Shown: positions 15,928 through 24,749, numbered from the stretch's first letter. The stretch: DNA of 64,000 nt from Halorubrum aquaticum (GCF_900113615.1 NZ_FOPZ01000011.1:33896-97895); one strand, 5' to 3'. Notes: generated from the letters alone by a model not told the origin. Numbers and translations: made by a program.

Positions 15928-16887
15928 TTACTCCTCGTCGAGCTCGTCGTCCAGCTCGTCCGCGATCTCGTCGGCGTCGACGTCGATGTCTTCGAGGGCC
16001 TCCTCGATGTCGCCGGCACCGGCACCGCCCATGCCGCCCATCATGCCGCCGAGGCCGCCCATGCCGCCGCCCTCGATGACCTCCTCGACGACGACGCGGT
16101 CGAGGTCGAGTCGGCCCATGAGGTCCTGGGCGATCTGCTGTTTCTGGAACATCCACTGCTGGTTCATCTGCATCGACTGGGTGGCCGTGACGTAGAGGAC
16201 GTCCTTCTCGACCTCCTCGGTCTCGACGACTTCCTCGCCGTCGTCGTCCTCGGTGACGGTCTCCTCCTCCTCGGTCACGGTCTCGATCCGGACCTCGGGG
16301 GCGTCCTGGAGGTACATTCCCAGCATGCCGGACGCCTTCTCCTCGCGGTCCTCGATGGCCTCGAGCACCTCGTACTCGTACTCGAGGTCCTCGCCGGCCA
16401 GCGGGTGGTTGAAGTCGACGCGGGCGCGGCCGCCGATGATCGTCTCGAGGTGGCCCTGCCGGTTGTCGATCTGGACCTGCGCGCCGGGGTAGCGGCTGTC
16501 CTCGGGGATCTTGTCGGCCTTGACCGTCTCGACCTCGTCGGGGTCGTACTCGCCGAAGGCGTCCTCGGCGGGGACGTCGACCGTACCTTTATCGCCGACC
16601 GACTTCCCGATCAGCTCCTCCTCGACGGACGGGAAGACGTGGCCGGCACCGAGCGCGACGATCCGGGGCTCGAACTCGTACTCCTCGGTGTCGATCTCGG
16701 CCTCCTCGGCGACCTCCTCGTCGGTCGTGTCGATCACGTCGCCGTCGTCGGCCGTCCGGATGGTGTAGGCGAGTCGAACGAAGTCGCCGTCGGCGAGTCC
16801 GGCGTCCTCGGTCTCCGGTTCGGCGTCCGATTCGGCGTCGGCCTCTTCGGCGCTCTCGGCCGCGTCCGCCTGCTCCTGATCGCTCAT
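15928..16887 (-). CDS. FKBP-type peptidyl-prolyl isomerase (SlyD-like)
   Basis: A 319-residue isomerase of the long archaeal FKBP type. After an acidic 35-residue N-terminus the FKBP half contains DFVRLAYTIRTADG-like sequence and GAGHVFPSVEEELIGKSVGDKG. The insert-in-flap chaperone domain follows with ARVDFNHPLAGEDLEYEYEV. A further C-terminal domain of about 130 residues is acidic, ends in an alpha-helical region with a Gly/Met-rich loop (GGGMGGLGGMMGGMGG) and an acidic tail. The protein helps folding by proline isomerisation. The Gly/Met-rich segment may bind hydrophobic clients, by analogy with chaperones. Confidence 0.88.
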   Translation of the reverse strand: MSDQEQADAAESAEEADAESDAEPETEDAGLADGDFVRLAYTIRTADDGDVIDTTDEEVAEEAEIDTEEYEFEPRIVALGAGHVFPSVEEELIGKSVGDKGTVDVPAEDAFGEYDPDEVETVKADKIPEDSRYPGAQVQIDNRQGHLETIIGGRARVDFNHPLAGEDLEYEYEVLEAIEDREEKASGMLGMYLQDAPEVRIETVTEEEETVTEDDDGEEVVETEEVEKDVLYVTATQSMQMNQQWMFQKQQIAQDLMGRLDLDRVVVEEVIEGGGMGGLGGMMGGMGGAGAGDIEEALEDIDVDADEIADELDDELDEE

Positions 16888-16977
16888 AGCGGAACATCAC
16901 CCGTTACACTCTTAAGGCGCACGGTTCGGGCCGGAACGTCCCGTCGCCCTTTTGACCGCCGCCGCCGACGCGGACGT

Positions 16978-17553
16978 ATGTACGAGGTCGAGATCAAGGT
17001 CCCGGCGGACCTCGAGGCCGTCCGGGATCGGCTCCGCGAGGCCGACGCCGAACCCGCCGAGACCCGTCGACAGCGCGACGTCTACTACGACGCGCCCCAC
17101 CGCGAGTTCGCCGAGACCGACGAGGCACTCCGGGTCCGACGGGAGACCGTGCTCCGCGGGGAGGAAACGGACCACGGAGCGTCAACCGATGCGGAGTCGG
17201 TCCGGCTCACCTACAAGGGTCCGCTCCTGGACGACGACTCGAAGACCCGCGCGGAACACGAGACGGGCGTGGACGACGGCGAGGCGATCTCGAGGATCCT
17301 CGACGGCCTCGGGTTCGAGCCGGCCGCGACCGTCGAGAAGCGACGCGAGTACTGGCGGCTGAACGGGTTCACCGTCGCGCTCGACGCCGTCGACCGCGTC
17401 GGCGAGTTCGTGGAGATCGAGCGGGAGGTCGAAGCCGAGGACGCCATCGGTCCGACCCGGGAGGCCGCGGTCGAGACGCTGGCGACGATCGGGCTCCGCG
17501 CGGGAGACCAGGTCCGCACGTCGTACCTCGGGTTGTTGCTCGCGGACGACTAG
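16978..17553 (+). CDS. CYTH-domain protein (class IV cyclase-like)
   Basis: A 191-residue CYTH (CyaB/thiamine triphosphatase) protein. The N-terminal ExExK signature is EVEIK at residues 3-7; RQRDVYYDAP, LRVRRE, RLTYKGP, VEKRREYW and FVEIERE supply the charged tunnel. The family hydrolyses or cyclises triphosphate compounds with divalent metal. The archaeal substrate is not known. The stop overlaps the stop of the convergent MaoC gene by a few bases, so the two transcripts meet without a spacer. Confidence 0.85.
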   Translation: MYEVEIKVPADLEAVRDRLREADAEPAETRRQRDVYYDAPHREFAETDEALRVRRETVLRGEETDHGASTDAESVRLTYKGPLLDDDSKTRAEHETGVDDGEAISRILDGLGFEPAATVEKRREYWRLNGFTVALDAVDRVGEFVEIEREVEAEDAIGPTREAAVETLATIGLRAGDQVRTSYLGLLLADD

Positions 17554-18107
17554 GGTCCGGACCCGCCGTCCCCGGCGTCTTCCCCTTCGGGCCGCTTCAG
17601 CGAGAGGGCGGTCCGCTCGAACGAGCAGACGAGGACGTCGTCGTCGCTCCCGTCGTCACCTCTCTCCCCGTAGCTCTCGTCGTCGGCTTCGGGCTCACCG
17701 TCGGCGTCCCCGTCTCCGACTTTGAAGGCCTCGACGCGCATGGTGACGATCCCGCGTTCGCCGTCGCTCGTCTCGCGTTTCTCGGTCACCGTCGACTGCG
17801 CCCGGATCGTGTCGCCGTGAAAGACGGGGTTCGGGTGTTCGACGTCGTCGTACGAGAGGTTGGCGACGATCGTCCCGTCGGTCGTCTCGGGGATCGAGAT
17901 TCCGACCGCGAGCGACATGGTGTAGAGCCCGTTGACGAGCCGTTCTCCGAACCGCGTGTCGGCCGCGAACGCCGCGTCGAGGTGGAGCGGCTGCCCGTTC
18001 ATCGTCATGTCACAGAAGCGCTGGTTGTCGGCCTCGCTCACCGTCCGTCGTCGTCGGTGTTCGATCGTCTCGCCGACCTCGAACTCCTCGTAGTAGCGTC
18101 CCGTCAT
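17550..18107 (-). CDS. MaoC-like hot-dog dehydratase
   Basis: A 185-residue single hot-dog-fold protein. YYEEFEVGETIEHRRRRTVSEADNQRFCDMTMN followed by PLHLDAAFA carries the hydratase Asp and His of MaoC enzymes, and NGLYTMSLAVGI and HPNPVFHGDTIRA complete the domain. An acidic loop (about residues 140-165) interrupts the last strand. It probably hydrates an enoyl-CoA. It is divergent from the CitE-like lyase, as in haloarchaea with mesaconyl-CoA and methylmalyl-CoA steps, but it is shorter than known mesaconyl-CoA hydratases. Confidence 0.82.
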   Translation of the reverse strand: MTGRYYEEFEVGETIEHRRRRTVSEADNQRFCDMTMNGQPLHLDAAFAADTRFGERLVNGLYTMSLAVGISIPETTDGTIVANLSYDDVEHPNPVFHGDTIRAQSTVTEKRETSDGERGIVTMRVEAFKVGDGDADGEPEADDESYGERGDDGSDDDVLVCSFERTALSLKRPEGEDAGDGGSGP

Positions 18108-18249
18108 GCCGGACCCCTCCACGGGCGTCCACATATCGCTGTCGACCGCGACGACCGCGACGATCACGCCGGCCGCGACGACCGCGACGACCGACCTTCG
18201 TCCGACGGCCCGCGACCGATTTATGACCCGGCCCCGAGGAGCCGTGAAC

Positions 18250-19131
18250 ATGCCTCGACGGAGCCTCCTGTTCTCGCCGGGCGACCGCCCGGAACTGATG
18301 CGAAAGGGCGCCGAAACGAACGCGGACGTGCTGTGTTTCGACCTGGAGGACGCGGTCGTGCCGGCCCGAACGGACCGAGCCCGCGAGGCGGTGCGGTCGG
18401 TCCTCTCCGATCCCGCCTTCGATCCCGACGCGGAGGTGTGCGTGCGCCTGACCGCGAACGAGCCCGAGGCGGATCTCGACGCGCTCGTCGACGACGGGTC
18501 CGAAACGGAGGGTGACCTCCGGCTCGACGCCGTCATGCTCCCGAAGGTCGAGGCGGCCGCCTCGGTCGATCGAGCCGACGAGCTCCTGGCCGACCGCGGA
18601 CTCGATCCGGTCGTGTTCGCGGTCGTCGAGACCGCCGGGGGCGTCCTCGCCGCCCGGGAGATCGCGGACGCGACGGCGACGACGGCGCTCGTTTTCGGCG
18701 CGGAGGACCTCGCCGCCGACCTCGGCGCGACCCGGACCGCGGAGGGGACCGAGGTGCTCTACGCCCGCGAGCACGTCGTCCTCGCGGCCAGCGCGGCGGG
18801 CGTCGACGCGATCGACACCCTTCACACCGACTTCACCGACGAGGCGGGCCTCCGCGAGGAGGCCGAGCTCGCGGCCACGTTCGGCTACGACGGCAAACTG
18901 GCGATCCACCCGAGTCAGGTCGACCCGATCAACGAGACGTTCACGCCGGGAGCGGACGAGGTCGAGTGGGCCGAGCGGGTGCTCGACGCCCGGGACGCCG
19001 CGGAGCGGGAGGGCCGGGGCGTCTTCGCGGTCGACGGCGAGATGATCGACGCGCCGCTCGTTGCGCAGGCGGAGCGCGTGCTCGAGCGCGCCGAGACAGC
19101 CGGACTCCGTGACGACGACGGCGAACGCTGA
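18250..19131 (+). CDS. CitE-like CoA-ester lyase (HpcH/HpaI family)
   Basis: A 293-residue TIM-barrel lyase. RRSLLFSPGDRPELM, CFDLEDAVVP, RLTANE, MLPKVE, AVVETAGGVLAA and FGAEDLAADLGA are the CitE/malyl-CoA lyase signatures, with the glutamate and aspartate of the last two segments as metal ligands. LAIHPSQVDPIN binds CoA. The enzyme likely cleaves beta-methylmalyl-CoA or malyl-CoA to glyoxylate and an acyl-CoA. The ATG at 18250 lies 26-30 bases after a GATTTATG TATA box, which also contains an in-frame ATG at 18223. It is divergent from the MaoC gene and followed by glutamate dehydrogenase, which would fit methylaspartate-cycle metabolism. Confidence 0.85.
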   Translation: MPRRSLLFSPGDRPELMRKGAETNADVLCFDLEDAVVPARTDRAREAVRSVLSDPAFDPDAEVCVRLTANEPEADLDALVDDGSETEGDLRLDAVMLPKVEAAASVDRADELLADRGLDPVVFAVVETAGGVLAAREIADATATTALVFGAEDLAADLGATRTAEGTEVLYAREHVVLAASAAGVDAIDTLHTDFTDEAGLREEAELAATFGYDGKLAIHPSQVDPINETFTPGADEVEWAERVLDARDAAEREGRGVFAVDGEMIDAPLVAQAERVLERAETAGLRDDDGER

Positions 19132-19197
19132 CCCGTTCTCTGACGCGATTTCGACCGCGGTCGTCACCGTTAACTCACGGGCTGGGGACGTTCCCGT

Positions 19198-20451
19198 ATG
19201 AGCGACGAGGCGAACCCCTACGAGAGCCTGAAAGAGCAGATCGACGACGCGGCGGCGTACCTCGACGCCGAAGACGGGGTTCTCACCCGACTGAAGAACC
19301 CGGAACGGGTGTTGGAGACGAACCTGACGTTCGAGCGCGACGACGGCTCGCTGGAGACCGTTCGCGCGTATCGCTCGCAGTTCAACGGGGACCGCGGCCC
19401 CTACAAGGGCGGCATTCGATACCATCCCGGCGTCACCCGCGACGAGGTGAAGGCGCTCTCCGGCTGGATGGTGTACAAGTGCGCCGTCGTGGACGTTCCG
19501 TACGGCGGGGGGAAGGGCGGGATCGCCATCGACCCGGCCGACTACTCGACCGACGAGCTGGAGCGGATCACCCGGAGCTTCGCGACCGAGCTCCGGCCGC
19601 TCATCGGGGAGGACCGGGACGTTCCGGCGCCCGACGTGAACACCGGCCAGCGGGAGATGAACTGGATCAAGGACACCTATGAGACGCTCGAGAACACGAC
19701 CGCTCCCGGCGTGATCACGGGCAAGGCGCTCGATTCGGGCGGGAGCGAGGGTCGCGTCGAGGCCACCGGTCGGTCGACGATGCTCGCGGCCCGAGAGACC
19801 TTCGGCTGGCTCGATCGCGACATCGAGAACGCGACCGTCGCCGTCCAGGGGTACGGCAACGCCGGATCGGTCGCGGCCGCCCTCATCGAGGACCTCGGCG
19901 CGGACGTCGTCGCCGTCTCGGACTCGAGCGGCGGGATCCACGACCCCGAGGGACTCGACTCCCGCGACGTCAAGGAGCACAAGACCGAGACGGGAGCGGT
20001 CTCGGGATACGGCGACGCCGAGTCGATCACGAACGAGGAGCTGTTGACGCTCGATGTCGACCTCCTCGTACCCGCCGCCCTCGAGAACGCGGTCGACGCC
20101 GACCTCGCGGCGGACCTCGAGGCGGACGTGGTCGTCGAGGCGGCGAACGGCCCGCTGACGCCGGGGGCGGACGACGTGCTCACGGAGCGCGGTGTCTGGG
20201 TGGTCCCCGACGTGTTCGCGAACGCGGGCGGGGTCACCGTGTCGTACTTCGAGTGGGTCCAGAACCGCCAGCGGTTCCACTGGACCGAATCGCGCGTCAA
20301 CGAGGAGCTCGAGCGCATCATCACCGAGGCGTTCGACGGGATCGTCGAGGCCTACGAGGACGAGGACCTCCCGAACCTCAGGACCGCCGCGTACGTCGTC
20401 GCGCTTCGCCGGGTCGTGAACGCCTACGAACAGGGCGGCAACTGGCCCTGA
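19198..20451 (+). CDS. gdhB: Glutamate dehydrogenase
   Basis: A 417-residue Glu/Leu/Phe/Val dehydrogenase of normal length. [14 protein letters not shown] holds the substrate lysine, YGGGKGGI the second lysine, PAPDVNTG the catalytic aspartate, and [14 protein letters not shown] the dinucleotide loop. The C-terminal [19 protein letters not shown] is typical of archaeal hexameric enzymes. It interconverts glutamate and 2-oxoglutarate plus ammonia. NAD versus NADP use cannot be decided by eye; residues after the glycine-rich loop read [18 protein letters not shown] element lies about 27 bases before the ATG. Confidence 0.93.
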   Translation: MSDEANPYESLKEQIDDAAAYLDAEDGVLTRLKNPERVLETNLTFERDDGSLETVRAYRSQFNGDRGPYKGGIRYHPGVTRDEVKALSGWMVYKCAVVDVPYGGGKGGIAIDPADYSTDELERITRSFATELRPLIGEDRDVPAPDVNTGQREMNWIKDTYETLENTTAPGVITGKALDSGGSEGRVEATGRSTMLAARETFGWLDRDIENATVAVQGYGNAGSVAAALIEDLGADVVAVSDSSGGIHDPEGLDSRDVKEHKTETGAVSGYGDAESITNEELLTLDVDLLVPAALENAVDADLAADLEADVVVEAANGPLTPGADDVLTERGVWVVPDVFANAGGVTVSYFEWVQNRQRFHWTESRVNEELERIITEAFDGIVEAYEDEDLPNLRTAAYVVALRRVVNAYEQGGNWP

Positions 20452-20491
20452 CCGGACGGAGTCGCGTCTCGACCCGCCCCCTCTCCGAGCC

Positions 20492-20959
20492 TCACACGTC
20501 GAAGAGCCGTTCGGCGTCCTCGCGTTGTCTCCGGTAGATCCCCCGTCCCTTGAGCCGCGGGACCGGGTGCGTGTGGAGCGTCCCGCTCTCGAGGTCGTAC
20601 ACCAGCGGGAACACGTTCGTCCGGCGCTCGGCGACGGTGTAGGAGGTGGCAGCCGAGACGAGGTCGTCGTCGGCGGAGTCGACCACGAACGCGACGTACC
20701 CGATCGGCGTGGCCGAACTCGTTCCGTCGCTCAGGTCGGCGAGGAACTCCCGAAACCGATCCGCGGCGGCGGCGACGCCGGGGGCGTCGGCGTCGGTCGC
20801 GTCCACGAGCGTGGCGAAAACGGAGACGTGTCCGACCGTCGGGTCCTCCTCGCGTGTACTCCAGACCCGATCGAACCCGTCGATCCCCCCGTCGACGACG
20901 TCGAATCCGTGTTTTCGTCGGTTCGCAACGACCCCCTCGCGGTACCGGTCGAAGTCCAT
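20492..20959 (-). CDS. Haloarchaeal protein, unknown function
   Basis: A 155-residue soluble acidic protein with no recognised domain. Distinct segments are MDFDRYREGVVANRRKHGFDVV, YVAFVVDSADDDLV, and the C-terminal LHTHPVPRLKGRGIYRRQREDAERLF, which is basic and unlike the rest of the acidic chain. The start is the ATG at 20959 at the beginning of a charged helix; the frame reads on upstream to 21019, across a TTTTTTACC-like promoter element. It converges with gdhB. Confidence 0.6.
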   Translation of the reverse strand: MDFDRYREGVVANRRKHGFDVVDGGIDGFDRVWSTREEDPTVGHVSVFATLVDATDADAPGVAAAADRFREFLADLSDGTSSATPIGYVAFVVDSADDDLVSAATSYTVAERRTNVFPLVYDLESGTLHTHPVPRLKGRGIYRRQREDAERLFDV

Positions 20960-21062
20960 GTCACCGACGAAGGAGCCACGTGGTAAAAAATGACACACCT
21001 GCGGGCGACGAACGGCCACCGGTCGTTCTCCGGTTCGGCCGATCCGATCGGCGGACGGACGT

Positions 21063-21779
21063 CTAGACGAGCGTCGCGTCCGTCACCTCGAGGTGGCCGC
21101 GGTCGCCCTCCCAGACCGTCTCGTACGAGAGGTCGATCCGGCGGTCCATGTGGGGGCCGTCGACCACGTACGTCTCGAACTCCCCGCCCTCGCCGAGCGG
21201 GTGGACGCCGTACTCCGCCCGGAGGTCGAGAAGCTCGTCGAGGGCGTCGGCGTCGTAGCGCCGCCCGAGCCACGACTCGTCGAGCCCGTACGCGGCCACC
21301 TGAACGATCCGGATCTCTAAGCCCGCCTCGAACATCGCCTCCGCGAGGGCCACGGGGTCCTCGCCCCAAAGCGGCGCGAAGAGGTCGATCCCGAGCCGGT
21401 CGCACATCGCCCGGATCCGGCTCGTCTGGAACTCGCTCTCGACGGCCCCGGCGGTGACGCCGGCCAGATCGGTCCCGTCCGTCGCGGCCAACTCCCGGAG
21501 CGCGGCCTCCATCGGCTCCAACTCGGCGTCACCCTGGGCGGCCGCGTCGTCGACGTCGTCGGCCCCGAAGTCGTCCGGCTCGACCTCGATCAGGTCGATC
21601 CCGACGCTCTCGGCGGCGAGTTCGGCCAGACGCGTCGCCGGCGTGTGATACATGTAGGAGTCGCCGGCGGGGTGAACGGTGAGGAGTCGAGAGACGTTCA
21701 GCCCCTCCTGAATCGCTCGGTACAGCGCCCACGAGGAGTCCTTTCCGCCCGAGAAGAGACTCACCCAGTCGTCCGTCAT
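21063..21779 (-). CDS. Dph6-like diphthine-ammonia ligase family protein
   Basis: A 238-residue PP-loop ATPase. LFSGGKDSSWAL at residues 9-20 is the ATP-pyrophosphatase signature. VTAGAVESEFQTSRIRAMCDRLGI and APLWGEDPVALAEAM are typical of the Dph6/MJ0570 family, and GEGGEFETYVVDGP is the conserved C-terminal motif. Dph6 amidates diphthine on elongation factor 2 to give diphthamide, and archaea have the modified aEF2. No other dph gene is near. The ATG at 21779 begins at the PP-loop strand. Confidence 0.85.
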   Translation of the reverse strand: MTDDWVSLFSGGKDSSWALYRAIQEGLNVSRLLTVHPAGDSYMYHTPATRLAELAAESVGIDLIEVEPDDFGADDVDDAAAQGDAELEPMEAALRELAATDGTDLAGVTAGAVESEFQTSRIRAMCDRLGIDLFAPLWGEDPVALAEAMFEAGLEIRIVQVAAYGLDESWLGRRYDADALDELLDLRAEYGVHPLGEGGEFETYVVDGPHMDRRIDLSYETVWEGDRGHLEVTDATLV

Positions 21780-21912
21780 ACCGTCGATAGGGCGGTCGAT
21801 GCTTAAAACGTCGAGGAAAGGCGGACGCACTCGGTGGAAAGAATACGGTCCGTTCGTCCGGCGTTCGAACGAAAAACGCGCCGCCGTGTCGTCTCGCTCG
21901 CGTCGTTCCCGT

Positions 21913-22482
21913 TTAATCGGAGATGAACTCGTTGTCGCGCCAGTTCACGCCGCCGTCGCCGTCGCCGGCACCCTGCGGGCTCTCGACCACCTCGATGCTC
22001 GCCGGGCGCGACTCGCCCTCGACGATCCGGGTCGCCTCGAGGTCGCCGTCGGCCTCCGTGATGGCCGTGAGCGTCCCCTTCTCGGCGCGGGTGGCGAGCT
22101 CGCGAAGCACGAGGAACATGGGGTACTGGAGCGCGGTGTTCTGGAGGACGGTCTCGCGGTCGCCCTTGAAACACGCGAACTCGACGAGTTCGGAGGGGAT
22201 CTCCTCCTCCTCGTCGTCCATCCACTGCGGGCCGCCCGCTCGCGGGGGCTCCTCCTCGTACACCCGGGTCTCCGTGACCGACGCCTTCAGCTGGGCGGTC
22301 GGCGTGTACTTGCTGATGCTCTCGTCGTCGGACAGGGCCTTGATGATGAGTGTGTTGTTTCGACGCGTGATGTCGATGTCGTCGATCTCCGCGGGGAGTT
22401 CGGGGTCTTCGTCGAAGTACGCCTCTACGTCTTCGAGTGGCAGTTCGAGCGTCGAATGGAGTCGGAACACGCGGCCTGTCAT
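21913..22482 (-). CDS. Conserved haloarchaeal protein
   Basis: A 189-residue acidic soluble protein. MTGRVFRLHSTLELPLEDVEAYF, ITRRNNTLIIKAL, YTPTAQLKASVTETRVYEEEPP and LVEFACFKGDRETVLQNTALQYPMF look like well-conserved strands and a helix, but no enzyme or binding motif is recognised. I believe close homologues occur throughout haloarchaea; the function is unknown. A TATA box and a palindrome lie 70-95 bases upstream, leaving a 5' leader of about 60 bases if that TATA is used. Confidence 0.7.
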   Translation of the reverse strand: MTGRVFRLHSTLELPLEDVEAYFDEDPELPAEIDDIDITRRNNTLIIKALSDDESISKYTPTAQLKASVTETRVYEEEPPRAGGPQWMDDEEEEIPSELVEFACFKGDRETVLQNTALQYPMFLVLRELATRAEKGTLTAITEADGDLEATRIVEGESRPASIEVVESPQGAGDGDGGVNWRDNEFISD

Positions 22483-22550
22483 TGTTTACTGGGGTGGGTG
22501 TGGGTCGGACCGGTCGTCGCGACGCGGGCGGTAAACGACTGCACCTACCC

Positions 22551-22575
22551 CACCTAGGTGACGTAGGCTTATATG
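22551..22575 (-). promoter_or_regulatory. Promoter with 10-bp palindrome upstream of 22482
   Basis: On the minus strand CATATAAG (22568-22575) is a clear TATA box. The perfect palindrome CACCTAGGTG at 22551-22560 lies between it and the expected transcription start, a typical repressor position. A second weak TTTACC element near 22530-22535 could give a shorter leader. Confidence 0.4.
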
Positions 22576-22632
22576 GGCTACTCTTCGGAGAAGCCGTGGA
22601 GAATGAGGGGGCGGTCGGTTCCGGACGCGCGG

Positions 22633-22977
22633 CTACTCGACGCCGAGCTCGGCGGCCAGCTCGCCGCGCTCATCGAGCTCCGCAAGCACGTCGCTGCCGC
22701 CGACGAACTCCCCGTCGACGAACGTCTGGGGGATCGTCTCCCAGCCGCTGTGGTCGGCGAGCGCCTCGCGGTAGGCCGGGAGCGCGGGCAGCACGTCGAC
22801 CGTCTCGAACTCCTCGACGTGCCCGCCGATCAGCTCGATGGCTCGCTGTGAGTAGCCGCACTGCGGCATCAGGCGGTTCCCCTTCATGAACAGAACCACG
22901 TCGTTTTCGGCGATCGCCTCGTCGACCCGCTCGCGCACCGCGTCCGGGTCCATGTCGCTTTCGGGCTGGAACGTCAT
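22633..22977 (-). CDS. Monothiol glutaredoxin (CGFS-type)
   Basis: A 114-residue monothiol glutaredoxin. DVVLFMKGNRLMPQCGYSQRAIEL matches the Grx4/Grx5 motif KGxxxxPxCGFS, with the active Cys40 and Ser43 in CGYS. IPQTFVDGEFVGGSDVL gives the cis-proline strand and the glutathione or other thiol site. Such proteins transfer or store [2Fe-2S] clusters. Haloarchaea mostly use gamma-glutamylcysteine instead of glutathione. The ATG at 22977 is preferred; an in-frame ATG at 23004 would add a basic tail. Confidence 0.88.
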   Translation of the reverse strand: MTFQPESDMDPDAVRERVDEAIAENDVVLFMKGNRLMPQCGYSQRAIELIGGHVEEFETVDVLPALPAYREALADHSGWETIPQTFVDGEFVGGSDVLAELDERGELAAELGVE

Positions 22978-23020
22978 GGGCCCCGATAGGCGACGACGAG
23001 TCAAAGGGGTTCCGGCCGAC

Positions 23021-23653
23021 TCACTCGCGGTCGACGCTGACGACGTCGACGAGCGAGTAGACGGGGATGCCGTCGATGTCGTCGTAGCCGACCTTGTCGA
23101 CGAGCACGACGCACGCGACCGGCTCGCCGCCGTGCTCGCGGATCGCGTCGATGGACTCGCGCATCGTGGTCCCCGAGGTGATGATGTCGTCGACGACGTA
23201 GCAGTCGCGGTCGCGGATCGCGGCGAAGTTCCGGGAGAAGCCGCCGCCGTGGTCGGCGATGTCGCCCTCCTCCCACTGGTGTTTCGCCGGGGCGTACGTC
23301 CCGAGGTCCGTGTCGAGCTCGCGGGCGACCGCGGTCGCGAGCGGCGCGCCCGCCTTCTCGATGCCGACCGTGAGGTCGACCGACTCGCCCTCCTTCGCGA
23401 GGAGGTCCGCCATCGCCTTCGCGGCGTAGGTGAGCCGCGTGGAGTCGCGGCCGAGCGCCGACCAGTCTACGTGGATGTCGGCGGTCGTGTCGCCGTCGGG
23501 CTCCGTCGCGCTCGCGTCGTTGCCGCCGGCGCGCTCGACGAGCCAGCTCGCCGTCTCGCGGGAGACGTTCAGCTCGTCGGCGATCTCGCCCTTCGAGAGG
23601 CCGCGTTCGGCGAGCTCGGCCGCGCTGTCGATCAGGTCGTCAACGTTCTTCAT
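23021..23653 (-). CDS. gfcR: Transcriptional regulator GfcR (PRTase-domain)
   Basis: A 210-residue regulator with an N-terminal helix-turn-helix (SKGEIADELNVSRETASWLVE, residues 20-40) and a C-terminal phosphoribosyltransferase domain whose PRPP loop is CYVVDDIITSGTTM at about 151-164. It was formerly annotated as an orotate phosphoribosyltransferase-like protein. In Haloferax volcanii GfcR activates genes of the semi-phosphorylative Entner-Doudoroff pathway during glucose use. Here it lies directly after glucose dehydrogenase and overlaps it by 14 bases, so its transcription is coupled to a gene it probably controls. Confidence 0.9.
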   Translation of the reverse strand: MKNVDDLIDSAAELAERGLSKGEIADELNVSRETASWLVERAGGNDASATEPDGDTTADIHVDWSALGRDSTRLTYAAKAMADLLAKEGESVDLTVGIEKAGAPLATAVARELDTDLGTYAPAKHQWEEGDIADHGGGFSRNFAAIRDRDCYVVDDIITSGTTMRESIDAIREHGGEPVACVVLVDKVGYDDIDGIPVYSLVDVVSVDRE

Positions 23654-24710
23654 ACGCGGCGAATTCGACCGCCGTTTTAATAGTCGTGTCGTCATCCACG
23701 AAGGCGGCCTCGAACTCCGAGAGCGGGTAGACGCCGGTGACCAGATCGGCGAAGAACGCCTCCGAGAGCCCCGAGAGCGACTCGACGGCCGACTCGAAGT
23801 GTTCGTACCCGGAGTTGACGCTGCCGACCAGCGCCTTGTTGTGTAAGACGAGCTCCCGGTGGAGCCGTCCTCCCTCGATCTCGAACTCCCAGTCGCCGGG
23901 CACGCCGAGCAGCGCCGCGACGCCGTTGGGCGCGAGCGCCTCGATGCTCTCGAAGGCGTGGGGAGCGTAGCCGGTCGCCTCGTAGACGAAGTCCACCGGC
24001 TCGTGTGCGTCCGGGATCGCGGGGACGGGCGTGTCGTTCGAGTTCACGTAGGTCGCGCCGAGCGACTCGATGACGTCGATCGTCGGATCGGGTCGCTCGC
24101 GCCGACCGAGACAGTAGACACGCTCGAGGTCGGCGTCGAGCATCGCGACGGTGAGCAGCCCAAGCGACCCGTTCCCCAACACGAGCGCCGAGTCGGGCTC
24201 CCAGTGGAACGCCGACCGGCTCGCGAAGGCGTGTTCGACCGCCTTCTCCGTGATCGAGGCGGGCTCGACGAGGAACCCCCACTCGGCGAGTTCGGGCGGG
24301 ATCTCGACGAGGAACTCCGCGGGACTCGTGAAGTACTCGGCCATGAAGCCGTGTGCGCCAACGATCCCCCGCTCGTGGTACTCGCCGTCGGGAGCCATGT
24401 CCGGCTCGCCGCGGGCGAAGTACTCGTTCGCGCCATTGGGCGGCCGGCGGACCGTCGGGACGACCACGTCGCCGACCTCGAAGGGCGTGTCGTTCGGGTC
24501 CTCGACGACGCCGACCGCCTCGTGTCCGAGGACCATGTGGTCCTCGCCGTCCGGTCGGCCGCCGTGGCCCCCCGCGATGACCTCGTGGTCGGTCCCGTCG
24601 ACGCCGACCCGGAGCGTGCGGACCAGCGCCTCGCCCGCCTCCGGCTCCGGACGCGGTTTCTCGATCACGACCGGCTCGGTTCCGTCCTCGTACACGGCGA
24701 TCGCCTTCAT
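23640..24710 (-). CDS. gdh: Glucose 1-dehydrogenase (zinc)
   Basis: A 356-residue medium-chain dehydrogenase. RVGVDGTDHEVI places Asp38 where most family members have Cys; His63 and Glu64 in LGHEAVGVVE complete the catalytic zinc site, as described for Haloferax mediterranei glucose dehydrogenase. The nucleotide-binding segment is ALVLGNGSLGLLTVAML, followed by YCLGRRERPDPT, whose arginines suggest NADP. It oxidises glucose to gluconolactone, the first step of the semi-phosphorylative Entner-Doudoroff pathway. It is co-directional with gfcR. The ATG at 24710 starts at MKAIAVYEDG. Confidence 0.93.
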   Translation of the reverse strand: MKAIAVYEDGTEPVVIEKPRPEPEAGEALVRTLRVGVDGTDHEVIAGGHGGRPDGEDHMVLGHEAVGVVEDPNDTPFEVGDVVVPTVRRPPNGANEYFARGEPDMAPDGEYHERGIVGAHGFMAEYFTSPAEFLVEIPPELAEWGFLVEPASITEKAVEHAFASRSAFHWEPDSALVLGNGSLGLLTVAMLDADLERVYCLGRRERPDPTIDVIESLGATYVNSNDTPVPAIPDAHEPVDFVYEATGYAPHAFESIEALAPNGVAALLGVPGDWEFEIEGGRLHRELVLHNKALVGSVNSGYEHFESAVESLSGLSEAFFADLVTGVYPLSEFEAAFVDDDTTIKTAVEFAAYEER

Positions 24711-24735
24711 ACTGGAGTCGAGAGCCCCAGTCACC

Positions 24736-24749
24736 AAAAGATTTCTTTT
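24736..24749 (-). promoter_or_regulatory. gdh promoter palindrome
   Basis: AAAAGATTTCTTTT (plus-strand reading) has perfect 6-base arms around TT and is centred about 32 bases before the gdh ATG. It is A/T-rich enough to act as the core promoter and symmetrical enough to be an operator. GfcR is a candidate ligand because its gene is in the operon. Confidence 0.4.
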
